NCBI GenBank assembly: GCA_002025645.1 | Contig: CP018783.1 | Coordinates: 930,001-994,000 of the forward strand | DNA: 64,000 bases | Reading direction: 5' to 3' | Source of the DNA: Curtobacterium pusillum | GTDB lineage: Bacteria > Actinomycetota > Actinomycetes > Actinomycetales > Microbacteriaceae | In this document: one piece after another, positions 25,319 to 34,433 of the stretch | Numbering within the stretch: position 1 is the first letter of the stretch | How the letters are laid out: each line of letters begins with the position of its first letter | Program-made: the position numbers and the translations under genes | Notes under the pieces: generated by a model | What the model was told of the DNA's origin: nothing | What the model saw: the letters and a program-made list of their open reading frames with translations, nothing else | Database searches by the model: none

Positions 25319-27000
25319 CAGTCGTCCTCTCGCACGGCTCGGGGGCCATCGTACGATTCGTCGAGGTCGGGGAGCGGGATCGCCGACGTGGTGACACCGA
25401 CCCGTTCGTTGCGGGGCAGGGTGAGCACGAAGGTCGACCCCTCGCCGGGCTGCGACCACACGTCGATGCGGCCGCCGTGCAGGTTCGCGTCGCCCAGCGA
25501 GATCGCCAGCCCCAGGCCCGTGCCGCCGATGGTGCGCTTCCGGCTCGGGTCGGCGCGCCAGAACCGGTCGAACACACGGACGGCGTCTTCCGGGGGCATG
25601 CCGATGCCCTGGTCGCGCACGGCGATCGCCACGGTGCGGGCGTCGCTGTCGACGACGACCTGCACGGGCTTCGCGTCGCCGTGCTCGATCGCGTTGCCGA
25701 CGAGGTTCCGGAGGATGCGGCGGACGCGCTTGGCGTCGAGCTGCATGGTCGTGTGGCCGCCGGGGGTCACGAGCTGCAGGTCGATGCCGGCGCGGTCGGC
25801 GAGTGGTCGGAACTCGTCGACGATGTCCGCGGCGAGCGACGCGGGGATCACCGGCTCCGGGTCGAGCTGGACGGCCTGTGCGTCGAAGCGGGAGATCTCG
25901 AGCAGGTCGGCGAGCAGGAGCTCGAACCGTTCGATCTGCGTGTGCATGAGCTCGGCGGACCGGCCGACCGACGGCTCGAAGGCGTGCCGCGAGTCGTAGA
26001 GCATGTCCCCGGCGAGCCGGATGGTGGTGAGCGGGGTGCGCAGCTCGTGCGAGACGTCGGACACGAACCGCTGCTGCACCCGGGAGAGCTCGGCGAGCTG
26101 GGTGATCTGGCGGCTGACGGCGTCGGCCATCCCGTTGAAGCTCCGCGCCAGCGTGGCGATGTCGTCGTTGCCCCGCACCGGGATGCGTTCGTCGAGTCGG
26201 CCGGCCGCGATCTTCCGGCTCGTCTCTGCAGCACCGCGGATCGGCACCACGACGAGGCGCACGACGAGCGAGGTCACCAGGGCGATCAGCACCATGAGCG
26301 CCACACCGCCGATGGACAGGGTCTGCGACACGAAGTCGAGGGTCTGCTGCGCGTCGGAGAGGTCGTACACCAGGTAGAGCTCGTACTGGCCGGCGCTCGG
26401 GATCTGCAACGTCGAACCCACGGCGAGGCCGGGCTGCCGGCGACCGTCGTCCTCCAGCCGCACGGGCTGCAGGCTGAGCTTGCCGGTGTTCTTGCCGACC
26501 TCCTTGCGGAGGACGTCGGTGATCACGGCGTCGGGGAACCCCTGGCTCGCGACGTTCTGCACCGTCTGCGGTCCGGGCTGGTCCGGGCTGCGTTCGATCG
26601 CGATGCTCGTCCCGCCGGGGCTCGTCGTGTTCGACAGGATCGCCTGCTGCGCCTCGCTCTGCAGCGTCTCGAGCTCGGACTGGTTGTTGTCCTCACCCGC
26701 GGTGGCCGCGTCGAAGATCCCCTGCGCGACGATCGTCGCCCGTGCCGACTCCGCCTCGATCTGGTCGCGGCGCTGCGCGTAGACGTTGTTCGAGATGCTG
26801 ATCATGACCGCGGTGCCGATGATCGCGATCGCGAGGCCGGTCGTCATCACCGTGATGGCGACCGACCGGAACATCAGGGAGCGTCGCCACAGGTAGGCGA
26901 CCCCTCGCCAGCCGCGCCGCACCCACCGCCGGAGCCGTCGACCGATCCGGCCGAGCGTGCTCCGGGCGCCGGCGCCACCGCGGGACGGTGCGGGCGGCAC
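25318..27000 (-). CDS. mtrB: MtrB sensor histidine kinase
   Basis: A 560-residue membrane kinase of the MtrAB system, which couples envelope state to cell division and wall hydrolase expression. After a basic cytoplasmic head, TM1 (VAITVMTTGLAIAIIGTAVM, near 48-68) and TM2 (LSIGGVALMVLIALVTSLVV, near 228-250) flank an extracytoplasmic sensor. HAMP follows, then HisKA with phospho-acceptor His in VSDVSHELRTPLTTIRL, and HATPase with NLVGNAIEHG, RDQGIGMPPE and GGTGLGLAIS. GTG 27000 starts 5 nt after the mtrA stop. It ends by overlapping lpqB. Confidence 0.95.
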   Translation of the reverse strand: MPPAPSRGGAGARSTLGRIGRRLRRWVRRGWRGVAYLWRRSLMFRSVAITVMTTGLAIAIIGTAVMISISNNVYAQRRDQIEAESARATIVAQGIFDAATAGEDNNQSELETLQSEAQQAILSNTTSPGGTSIAIERSPDQPGPQTVQNVASQGFPDAVITDVLRKEVGKNTGKLSLQPVRLEDDGRRQPGLAVGSTLQIPSAGQYELYLVYDLSDAQQTLDFVSQTLSIGGVALMVLIALVTSLVVRLVVVPIRGAAETSRKIAAGRLDERIPVRGNDDIATLARSFNGMADAVSRQITQLAELSRVQQRFVSDVSHELRTPLTTIRLAGDMLYDSRHAFEPSVGRSAELMHTQIERFELLLADLLEISRFDAQAVQLDPEPVIPASLAADIVDEFRPLADRAGIDLQLVTPGGHTTMQLDAKRVRRILRNLVGNAIEHGDAKPVQVVVDSDARTVAIAVRDQGIGMPPEDAVRVFDRFWRADPSRKRTIGGTGLGLAISLGDANLHGGRIDVWSQPGEGSTFVLTLPRNERVGVTTSAIPLPDLDESYDGPRAVREDD

Positions 27001-27005
27001 GGTGC

Positions 27006-27680
27006 TCAGGCCCCTCCGGCCCGGTACCCGACGCCGCGCACCGTGGTGACGATCTTCGGGTTGTCGGGGTCGTGCTCGATCTTCGCGCGGAGCCGCTGGA
27101 CGTGCACGTTCACCAGGCGGGTGTCCGCCTTGTAGTGGTACCCCCAGACCTGCTCGAGGAGCATCTCGCGGGTGAACACCTGGTTCGGCTTCTCGGAGAG
27201 CGCGCGCAGCAGGTCGAACTCGAGGGGCGTCAACGCGATCACGGACTCGCCGCGGCGGACCTCGTGCCCGGCGACGTCGACGGTGAGGTCACCCACGTGC
27301 AGCACGGTCGCGTCCGTCGCGGAGGGACGGAGCCGGGTGCGGATGCGGGCGACGAGCTCCTTCGGGTTGAAGGGCTTGACCACGTAGTCGTCCGCGCCGT
27401 TCTCGAGGCCCGCCACGACGTCGGCGGTGTCGCCCTTCGCGGTGAGCATGATGATCGGCGTCCCGCTCTCGGCACGGATGCGCTTGCACACCTCGATGCC
27501 GTCGATGCCCGGGAGCATCACGTCGAGGAGCACCAGGTCGGGCTTCGTGCCGTGGAACGCGTCGATGGCGTCGTTGCCGTCGGCGCTGAACTCCGGCTCG
27601 TAGCCCTCGGAGCGGAGGACGATGCCGATCATCTCGGCGAGGGCCTGGTCGTCGTCGACGACGAGGATGCGCGGTGTCAT
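27006..27680 (-). CDS. mtrA: MtrA response regulator
   Basis: A 224-residue OmpR/PhoB regulator. D9-D10, phospho-acceptor D53 (DLVLLDVMLPG), Thr in IIMLTAKGDT and Lys in DYVVKPFNPKE are in place; the winged helix reads LTPLEFDLLRALSEKPNQVF and VNVHVQRLRAKIEHDP, and the end TTVRGVGYRAG is typical. MtrA represses or activates cell-wall hydrolase, oriC and division genes in other actinobacteria. ATG 27680; the alternative in-frame start upstream is inside antisense noise. First gene of mtrA-mtrB-lpqB. Confidence 0.96.
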   Translation of the reverse strand: MTPRILVVDDDQALAEMIGIVLRSEGYEPEFSADGNDAIDAFHGTKPDLVLLDVMLPGIDGIEVCKRIRAESGTPIIMLTAKGDTADVVAGLENGADDYVVKPFNPKELVARIRTRLRPSATDATVLHVGDLTVDVAGHEVRRGESVIALTPLEFDLLRALSEKPNQVFTREMLLEQVWGYHYKADTRLVNVHVQRLRAKIEHDPDNPKIVTTVRGVGYRAGGA

Positions 27681-27841
27681 GTGATGTGGACTCCGTGTGA
27701 CGTGCGGCGGTGCTGCGTGCGGCGGTGCCGGGTCGGCACTCGCGTCCTCACGATAGCCGAGGCCCCGTCGCGTGGCGTTTTCCGACAGGATGGTGTCGTC
27801 CGCGCGTCCGCTGCGCGGCCGAGGACGACGAGGGGGCGGCG

Positions 27842-29170
27842 ATGTCCGATTGGCAGACACCGGGGACGTCCGGTGAGCAGCCGGGTGCGGACCGGCCTGG
27901 AGGCGCGGCGCACCAGCCCGGACCGCAGCCGTCCGCCCCGTGGCCGATCCCAGGGCCCCCGCCGCCTCCGCCCGCGGGCTCACGGCCCGTCATCCCGCTC
28001 CGGCCCCTCGGCCTCGGTGACGTCCTGGGCGGCGCCTTCACCGTCTTCCGCCGGAACGCCCGCGTCCTGCTGCTCTGGAGCGTGCTGCTCAGCGGCGTGC
28101 TCGGACTGCTCGCGACGCTCGTCAGTACCTTCGGCCAGCAGGCCCTGCAGTCGCGGATGCTCTCCGCCGCTGACGGCGGGAGCGGGTCCGAATCGATCGT
28201 CGCGGGGTCCGTGACGCTGCTGATCGTGCTCTCCGTCGGCCTGCCGTTCCTCGCATACCTCGGCCGGGGGTTCCTCGTCGCACCCGTCGCCGCGGACACC
28301 GGGCAGCGGATCCTCGGCCGGCGGGCGACCTTCCGCGGGCTCTGGGCGCTGCTCTCGGGTCGCCGGCGGTCCGTCGTCGCGTGGATCCTCCTGCAGCTCG
28401 CGGCCGGCGTCGTCATCGGCATCGTGTTCGTGCTCGTGTTCGTCGGCTTCATCGCCGCACTGACGGCGGGCGACGCCGGCGTGTGGGGCTTCGTGCTCGG
28501 GTTCCTCGCGATGTTCGCCGGCTTCGGGGTGGTCCTCGCCTGGCTCGGCACGAAGTTCGCGTTCACCGTCCCGACGATCACGCTCGAGGGCAGGTCGGTG
28601 TTCTCGGCGGCGGCCCAGTCGTGGCGCCTCACCCGCGGCGCGTTCTGGCGGACGTTCGGCATCGTGCTCCTGGTGCAGGCGATGTTCGGGTTCGCGGTGT
28701 CGATCGCGTCGTTCCCCCTCACCATCGGGAGCGTCCTGCTGAGCGGCACCTTCGATCCCCTCGGCCAGACCGACGCGTCCTCGGGCGTCGGCGTGGGCGG
28801 GATCGTCGCCGTGGTCGTCGGCAGCCTGCTCGCGATCGCGGTGCAGTGCATCGCCGACGTGCTGAACGCGTCCGTGGTGACGCTCCTGACCGTCGACCGA
28901 CGCATCCGGACCGAGGCGCTCGACCAGCGGATCGCGTCGCACCTGGAGACCGGTACGCCGGCCGACCCGTTCGCGCCGGCGCCGCAGGTGTCGCGGCCGC
29001 CGTGGCCTCCGCAGCCGTTCCCGGTGCAGCAGCCATGGCCCGGGCAGCCCGTGCAGCAGCCGTGGGCCGGTCCGCCGGTCCCGCCGCAGCAGCCGTGGCC
29101 GGGGCAGCCGACGCCGCCGCCGGAGTGGGGCGGCGCACCAGGACGCTACCCGCCGGACGGTCGCGCATGA
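27842..29170 (+). CDS. GPDPase-type membrane-domain protein with Pro/Gln-rich tails
   Basis: A 442-residue membrane protein. A proline-rich head (residues 1-50, with PGPPPPPPAG) precedes a six-helix region typical of the glycerophosphodiester phosphodiesterase membrane domain: LLLWSVLLSGVLGLLATLV, SVTLLIVLSVGLPFLAYLG, VVAWILLQLAAGVVIGIVFV, WGFVLGFLAMFAGFGVVLAW, TFGIVLLVQAMFGFAVSIAS and GIVAVVVGSLLAIAVQCIAD. The enzyme domain is absent. The tail has repeated PWPGQP units. ATG 27842 follows AGGGGG. First of five overlapping genes ending in DUF58 and divergent from mtrA. Confidence 0.8.
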   Translation: MSDWQTPGTSGEQPGADRPGGAAHQPGPQPSAPWPIPGPPPPPPAGSRPVIPLRPLGLGDVLGGAFTVFRRNARVLLLWSVLLSGVLGLLATLVSTFGQQALQSRMLSAADGGSGSESIVAGSVTLLIVLSVGLPFLAYLGRGFLVAPVAADTGQRILGRRATFRGLWALLSGRRRSVVAWILLQLAAGVVIGIVFVLVFVGFIAALTAGDAGVWGFVLGFLAMFAGFGVVLAWLGTKFAFTVPTITLEGRSVFSAAAQSWRLTRGAFWRTFGIVLLVQAMFGFAVSIASFPLTIGSVLLSGTFDPLGQTDASSGVGVGGIVAVVVGSLLAIAVQCIADVLNASVVTLLTVDRRIRTEALDQRIASHLETGTPADPFAPAPQVSRPPWPPQPFPVQQPWPGQPVQQPWAGPPVPPQQPWPGQPTPPPEWGGAPGRYPPDGRA

Positions 29171-29805
29171 CGATCGACCCCGACGAGGCCCGCCGCCTGC
29201 TCGAGCGGGAACTCGAACGGTCCGAGTACGACGGAGCCCACGTGACGTGGTGGGACCGGGCGTCCCGGTCCTTCCTCGAGTGGCTCGGCTCGCTGCGCGC
29301 GGACGGCCTCGGCTCGCCCGTCGTCGCGCACACCCTGCTCTGGGTCGCCGTCGTCGTGCTCGTCGCCGTCGTCGTCCTGGTGGTCGTGGCGCGTGGACTC
29401 CCCCGGCGTCGCGCTCGACTCGCCGGGCAGGACGTCGGCGGGGTCTTCGACGACGACGACCTCCGCTCGGCGGCCGAGATCGGCGACGCCGCACGTGCTG
29501 CGCTGCGGAACGGCGACTTCGACGGCGCGGTGCTCGACGGCTACCGTGCCCTCGCGCGCGGCCTCGGCGAGCGCGACCTCGTGCCGGACGTCCCCGGGGC
29601 GACCGCCCGCGCCATCGCCGGACGGGCCGCCGTCGTGTTCCCCGGCGAGACGACGCGGCTCGACCACGCCGCACGGGTGTTCGACGACGTCCGGTACCTC
29701 GGCGCCGTCGCCACCGAGGCCGACGCCCGCGACGTCCTCGACACCGAGCACGCGGTCCGGACAGCACGCCCCGTCGCCCCGACGGCACCGGCGGTCCCGG
29801 CATGA
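29167..29805 (+). CDS. DUF4129-domain membrane protein
   Basis: A 212-residue protein. A soluble head (DEARRLLERELERSEYDGAH, containing the ERELERSEY pattern usual in the family) precedes one helix (LLWVAVVVLVAVVVLVVVAR, near residues 57-77), then a cytoplasmic DUF4129 domain (AARAALRNGDFDGAVLDGYR, LDHAARVFDDVRYLGAVATE). DUF4129 proteins accompany DUF4350, MoxR and DUF58 genes in actinobacteria. ATGA overlap on both sides places it in the operon. No enzymatic motif is visible. Confidence 0.84.
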   Translation: MTIDPDEARRLLERELERSEYDGAHVTWWDRASRSFLEWLGSLRADGLGSPVVAHTLLWVAVVVLVAVVVLVVVARGLPRRRARLAGQDVGGVFDDDDLRSAAEIGDAARAALRNGDFDGAVLDGYRALARGLGERDLVPDVPGATARAIAGRAAVVFPGETTRLDHAARVFDDVRYLGAVATEADARDVLDTEHAVRTARPVAPTAPAVPA

Positions 29806-31031
29806 CGACGGCTGCGCCACCGCTCGCGGGCCGGGCGCCGCGCGAGGGCCGCGGCCTGCGGATCGGGTTCTGGGTCGCGATCGTCCTCGTCGGCCTGCTC
29901 CTCGCCGCACTCACCGCCGTCGTGCAGCGCAGCGGTGCTCCCACCCGCGACCCCCTCGACCCGACGTCGGCGACGGCGAGCGGCTCGAAGGCGCTCGTCC
30001 GCGTGCTCGAACAGCGCGGCACCGACGTCCGGGTCGTCGACACGGCCGACCGGATCGACGCCGACGGCGGCACGGTCTTCGTCGACGACTCCCAGGCCGC
30101 CCTCGACCCGGCCGTCGCGCGGCGACTCGGTCGACAGGCCGCACACGTCGTCCTCGTCTCGACGAGCCCGGCGGTCCTCGACGCCTTCGGTCTCGACGTC
30201 GAACCCGTCGCGCAGGTCGGCGGTGACGACACCGCGGCGACCGGCACGTGCGCGATCCCCGCTGCGGCCGACGCCGGCCGCGTGACGACCACCGGGTTCG
30301 CCTACCGGGTACCGGACGGCGGACGGGCCCCGTCGGGCACCGACCTGTGCGCACCGACCGGCTCCGGCGACGACCGCGGCTACGGACTCGTCCGCACCGA
30401 CACCCCGGCGGGCGACGTCACCCTGGTCGGTACGACGTCGGTGTTCCGCAACGACACGATCACCTCCGCCGGGAACGCCGCACTCGCCCTCGGTCTGCTG
30501 GGCGACGGTGACACGCTCACCTGGTACACGACGACGCCGGGTGCGCCGGACGCGGCACCGACGCTCGGCACGCTCGCACCGCCGTGGGTGCCGAGCGCCC
30601 TCGCCCTGCTCGGCCTCGTCGCCGTCGCGGCAGGGGTCTGGCGCGGCCGTCGCCTCGGACCGCTCGTGGTCGAGCGGATGCCGGTGGTCGTCCGGGCAGC
30701 CGAGACCACCGAGGGCCGGGCACGGCTGTCCGCTCGCACCCGCGACCGCACGCACGCCCTCGACACCCTCCGCATCGCCGCCGTCCGACGCACCGCCCGG
30801 CGCCTCGGACTCCCTCGCTCGGCGCACGTCGACGAGATCGTCCGGGCCGCTGCCCACGCGACCGGGCGACCCGACACCGACGTCGGTGCGGTGCTCGTCG
30901 GCGGGCCGACCCCGGACGACCGCGCCCTCGTCGCCGGTGCCGCGGCACTCGACGAGCTGGAGCGCGCCGTCCACGCCGCGACGACCGGCGATCACCAGAC
31001 CGACCACGACCGACGAGGAGCACGACCGTGA
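29802..31031 (+). CDS. DUF4350-domain membrane protein
   Basis: A 409-residue protein with TM1 near residues 23-43 (GFWVAIVLVGLLLAALTAVV), an exported DUF4350 region of about 215 residues (SGSKALVRVLEQRGTDVRVV, VFRNDTITSAGNAALALGLL), TM2 (VPSALALLGLVAVAAGVWRG) and a cytoplasmic tail with RRLGLPRSAHVDEIV. It resembles a GATase-like fold inside the periplasm-side domain. ATGA overlap with DUF4129 and GTGA with the MoxR gene support one transcript. Substrate or ligand unknown. Confidence 0.84.
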   Translation: MTTAAPPLAGRAPREGRGLRIGFWVAIVLVGLLLAALTAVVQRSGAPTRDPLDPTSATASGSKALVRVLEQRGTDVRVVDTADRIDADGGTVFVDDSQAALDPAVARRLGRQAAHVVLVSTSPAVLDAFGLDVEPVAQVGGDDTAATGTCAIPAAADAGRVTTTGFAYRVPDGGRAPSGTDLCAPTGSGDDRGYGLVRTDTPAGDVTLVGTTSVFRNDTITSAGNAALALGLLGDGDTLTWYTTTPGAPDAAPTLGTLAPPWVPSALALLGLVAVAAGVWRGRRLGPLVVERMPVVVRAAETTEGRARLSARTRDRTHALDTLRIAAVRRTARRLGLPRSAHVDEIVRAAAHATGRPDTDVGAVLVGGPTPDDRALVAGAAALDELERAVHAATTGDHQTDHDRRGARP

Positions 31032-32023
31032 CCGATCCGTCCCCCACCCAGACCCCGCAGGCGCACCCGGCGGGCGATCCGCTCCGTGACGCGTTCGGCC
31101 GACTCCGCGCCGAGGTCGGCAAGGCCGTCGTCGGACAGGAGGGCGCGGTCTCCGGGATGATCGTCGGCATCCTCGCGCAGGGTCACGTGCTGCTCGAGGG
31201 TGTCCCCGGCGTCGCCAAGACCCTGCTCGTCCGGAGCCTCGCGGCGGCCATGTCGCTCGACACCAAGCGCATCCAGTTCACGCCGGACCTCATGCCCGGC
31301 GACGTCACCGGCTCGCTCGTGTACGACGCGTCGACGGGAACGTTCCCGTTCCGTGAGGGCCCCGTGTTCACGAACGTGCTCCTCGCCGACGAGGTGAACC
31401 GGACGCCCCCGAAGACCCAGTCCGCCCTGCTCGAGGCCATGGAGGAGCGGCAGGTCAGCGTCGACGGGGACGCCCGCGCCCTGCCCGACCCGTTCTTCGT
31501 CGCCGCGACGATGAACCCGATCGAGTTCGAGGGCACCTACACGCTCCCCGAGGCCCAGCTCGACCGGTTCCTCATGAAGCTCACGCTCGACGTACCCCCG
31601 CGGGACGTCGAGTGGCAGGTGCTCCGTCGGCACGCGGACGGCTTCGTCCCGCGGGACGTCCGGTCGGCGGGCATCATGCCGGTCGTCGGCGTCACCGAGG
31701 TCCTCGCCGCGCAGCGTGCGGTCCGAGCCGTGGGAGCGCGCGACGACGTCCTGGCGTACGTCGTCGACCTCGCCCGTGCGACCCGGCAGGCGCCGTCGGT
31801 CCGGGTCGGTGTGAGCCCCCGCGGCGCGACCGCACTGCTCGCCGCCGCCAAGGCCTGGGCGTGGCTCACCGGGTACGACGCCATCACGCCGGACCACGTG
31901 CAGGCCATGCTCCTGCCGGTCTGGCGGCACCGACTCCGGGTCGCCGCGGACGCCGAGCTCGAGGGCGTCGGGGCCGACGGCGTCCTGCAGCAGGTGCTCG
32001 AACAGGTCCGGGTGCCGATCTAG
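31028..32023 (+). CDS. MoxR-family AAA+ ATPase
   Basis: A 331-residue cytoplasmic AAA+ protein of the MoxR type. Walker A is EGVPGVAKT (near residue 57), Walker B VLLADEVNRTPPKTQSALLE, sensor 1 FVAATMNPIEFEGTYTLPEA, arginine-finger region LDRFLMKLTL, and the lid domain ends in LPVWRHRL. MoxR ATPases act as chaperones for metal insertion or assembly with VWA or DUF58 partners, and the DUF58 gene follows with a 1-bp overlap (TAGTG). GAGGAG lies 8 nt before GTG 31028. Confidence 0.93.
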   Translation: MTDPSPTQTPQAHPAGDPLRDAFGRLRAEVGKAVVGQEGAVSGMIVGILAQGHVLLEGVPGVAKTLLVRSLAAAMSLDTKRIQFTPDLMPGDVTGSLVYDASTGTFPFREGPVFTNVLLADEVNRTPPKTQSALLEAMEERQVSVDGDARALPDPFFVAATMNPIEFEGTYTLPEAQLDRFLMKLTLDVPPRDVEWQVLRRHADGFVPRDVRSAGIMPVVGVTEVLAAQRAVRAVGARDDVLAYVVDLARATRQAPSVRVGVSPRGATALLAAAKAWAWLTGYDAITPDHVQAMLLPVWRHRLRVAADAELEGVGADGVLQQVLEQVRVPI

Positions 32024-33375
32024 TGGCGATCTCCGGCCGGTTCGTCGCGCTGCTCGCCGTCGCGATCGTCCCCACCGTGCTGCTCGGCACGGGGTGGGCG
32101 GGCCTGGCGTGGTCGGGCGTGGTCGTCGTCGCCGCGGCACTCGACGTGCTGCTCGCGGCCGACCTGGCACGCGTCCGGGTCGAACGGCGCATGCCCCGGC
32201 TGGCACGGCGCGACACCACCGCGGACGGCACGCTCGTGCTCGCCAACGACGGCTCCCGGCGGCTGCGCGGCGTCGTGCGGGACATGTGGGAGCCGTCGGC
32301 CGGCCACGCACCGCGGCGCCTCCGGATGGACGTGCCGTCCGGCGAACGTCGGACCGCGCGCATGCGGTTCGCGCCGTTCCGCCGCGGCCGTCGGACCACC
32401 GCCGGCGTCGCCGTCCGCGCGTTCGGGCCGCTCGGGCTCGGCGCGCGCCAACGGGTCCTGCACGCCCCGGCGGAACTCGTCGTGACGCCGCCGTTCCGGT
32501 CGCGGCGCCACCTGCCTTCCCGACTCGCACGGCTCCGGGAGCTCGACGGCGAGACCACCCTGCAGCTCCGCGGACACGGCACCGAGTTCGACTCGCTGCG
32601 GGACTACGTGCGGGGCGACGACGTGCGGTCCGTCGACTGGCGGGCCACGGCTCGTCGGCAGGACCTGGTCGTCCGGACCTGGCGACCCGAACGCGACCGA
32701 CGGGTGATCGTCGTCGTGGATGCCGGGCGTGCCGGAGCCGGACGGGTCGACGACGAGCCCCGTCTCGACACCTTCATCGAGTCCGCGCTCCTGCTCGGTG
32801 CGCTGGCCGCGGCCGCCGGTGACCGGGTCGACCTCGCCGTGCTCGACGACGCCGTCCGCGGCCGTGTGCACGGTGCCACCAGGACCGACGTCGTCCAGCG
32901 GTTCGGCGAGACGCTTGCACTCGCCGAGCCCGGGCTCGCCGCCACCGACTGGTCCGCCGTGCCCGCGCTCGTCGACTCCGTCACGACGTCGCGGGCGTTC
33001 GTCGTGCTCGTCTCCAGCCTCGACTCCGTCGGCGCCTCGGCGGACCTGCTCGCCGTGCTGCCGCGACTCGCGCGGCGGCACGCCGTCGTCGTCACCAGCG
33101 TGACGGACCCGACCGTCGAGCTCATGGCGAGCGGGGCCGTGGAGCTGACCGACGACGGACGGGGCCGACGGGGCGGACGTGCACCGTTCCTCCCGGACCG
33201 TGCCGAACGCGACGTCTACCGGCGGGCCGCCGCGGAACGCACCCTCCTCGATGCCGACGGCGTCGCCGACGTCGCCCGCCGGGCGGGTGTCGAGGTGGTG
33301 CGGGCCGCGCCCGAGCAGGTCCCACCGCTGATCGCCGACGCATACATCCGGGCGAAGGCGACCGGGCGCCTCTAA
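32023..33375 (+). CDS. DUF58-family protein (VWA-like, MoxR partner)
   Basis: A 450-residue protein with two N-terminal helices (FVALLAVAIVPTVLLGTGWA and WSGVVVVAAALDVLLAADLA), then a beta-rich region and the DUF58 core GTEFDSLRDYVRGDDVRSVD followed by WRATARRQDLVVRTW and a VWA-like domain (VIVVVDAGRAGAG, RAFVVLVSSLD). DUF58 proteins are the usual partners of MoxR ATPases. Start GTG 32023 overlaps the MoxR stop. The stop TAA (33373-33375) overlaps the end of the convergent SpoIIM-like gene by 4 bp, leaving no terminator space. Confidence 0.9.
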   Translation: MAISGRFVALLAVAIVPTVLLGTGWAGLAWSGVVVVAAALDVLLAADLARVRVERRMPRLARRDTTADGTLVLANDGSRRLRGVVRDMWEPSAGHAPRRLRMDVPSGERRTARMRFAPFRRGRRTTAGVAVRAFGPLGLGARQRVLHAPAELVVTPPFRSRRHLPSRLARLRELDGETTLQLRGHGTEFDSLRDYVRGDDVRSVDWRATARRQDLVVRTWRPERDRRVIVVVDAGRAGAGRVDDEPRLDTFIESALLLGALAAAAGDRVDLAVLDDAVRGRVHGATRTDVVQRFGETLALAEPGLAATDWSAVPALVDSVTTSRAFVVLVSSLDSVGASADLLAVLPRLARRHAVVVTSVTDPTVELMASGAVELTDDGRGRRGGRAPFLPDRAERDVYRRAAAERTLLDADGVADVARRAGVEVVRAAPEQVPPLIADAYIRAKATGRL

Positions 33376-34367
33376 CCGGCGACGAGTGCGGACGTGCCGC
33401 GCTCGAACTCCTCGAGGTCGCCGCGCTCCCCGGCGCGGTGCGCGCGGCCGCCGAGCACCCACTGGTACCAGAGGACCGCCGCGAGGGCGACCGTGCCGAT
33501 GCCGATCTTGACGGGCCACGGCCAGTCCTGCCGCGTGACCGTGCCCTCGACGATGCCGGAGAGCAGCAGGGTCAGGGTGAGTCCGACGGCGATCGTGATG
33601 AGCGCGCGACCGTCCTCCGCCACGGCCTGCGCACGTGTCCGCGCACCCGGGGCCACCCACGACCAGAAGATCATCAGGCCGGCCGCAGCGGCGAGGAACA
33701 CCGAGTAGAGCTCGAGCTGCCCGTGCGGGGCGATGTAGAGGAAGAAGTCCCCAAGACGGCCCTCGGAGTGCATGATCGCCGCCGAGACGCCGAGACCGAT
33801 CCCGTTCTGCCCGATGGAGAACGGTACGAAGAGCCCGGTGATGCCGAACGCGACCATGGAGGCCGCGATGTAGGCGTTGTTCGTCCACACCTGCGCGGTG
33901 AACGCACCGAGGCCGTGGTCGGAGTAGTAGTCCTGGAAGTCCTGGGTCGCGTACTGGCGGAGGGCCTCCGGCGTGCCGAACGTCGCCGTCGCCCCAGGAG
34001 TGGTGCTGATCCAGACGGCCACGACGGCGGCGATCGCGGCGGTGGCGAGCGCGACCCAGATCGTCACCCAGCGGATCCGGTACAGCGCCGCGGGGAGCTG
34101 GACGACGAAGAACGCGGTGACCGCCGTCAGCGGGTCGACCGGGGTGCCCGTGAACCGGAGGCGGGCACGGAACAACGTCAGCGACAGCCGGTCACCGACG
34201 GCCGTCCGCGGCGCGGCCCCGCGGATGCGCGCGAGGTCCGTCGCGCCCTGCTGGTAGGCGGAGACGAGCCGGTCGACGTCGGCGCCGGTGGTGTGCCGTG
34301 CCCGAGCCAGGCGGTCGAGCTCCTGCCAGCGCTCACGGTGCACCTCGGTGTAGGCGTCCAGGTCCAC
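33372..34367 (-). CDS. SpoIIM/DUF95-family membrane protein
   Basis: A 331-residue membrane protein. A cytoplasmic head (residues 1-110: RERWQELDRLARARHTTGAD, LVSAYQQGATDLARIRG) precedes about five helices, from VTIWVALATAAIAAVVAVWI to KIGIGTVALAAVLWYQWVLG; the signature AAIMHSEGRLGDFFLYIAPHG is diagnostic. Despite the name, relatives in non-sporulating actinobacteria have no known sporulation role and travel with RDD, MoxR and DUF58 genes, as here. GTG 34367 has GGGGGAG 5 nt upstream. Divergent from the RDD gene over 66 bp. Confidence 0.87.
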   Translation of the reverse strand: MDLDAYTEVHRERWQELDRLARARHTTGADVDRLVSAYQQGATDLARIRGAAPRTAVGDRLSLTLFRARLRFTGTPVDPLTAVTAFFVVQLPAALYRIRWVTIWVALATAAIAAVVAVWISTTPGATATFGTPEALRQYATQDFQDYYSDHGLGAFTAQVWTNNAYIAASMVAFGITGLFVPFSIGQNGIGLGVSAAIMHSEGRLGDFFLYIAPHGQLELYSVFLAAAAGLMIFWSWVAPGARTRAQAVAEDGRALITIAVGLTLTLLLSGIVEGTVTRQDWPWPVKIGIGTVALAAVLWYQWVLGGRAHRAGERGDLEEFERGTSALVAG

Positions 34368-34433
34368 AGCGTCTCCCCCGCTCCGTCGGTGCGCGGCCGG
34401 GCGAGCCGCGACCGTCTCCGACAGAATGATCCC

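Noticed and set aside
27681-27841. MtrA self-binding site between mtrA and the divergent operon
   Set aside because: GTGTGACGTG-like words occur, but I could not find a clear two-half-site MtrA consensus, so I do not claim it.
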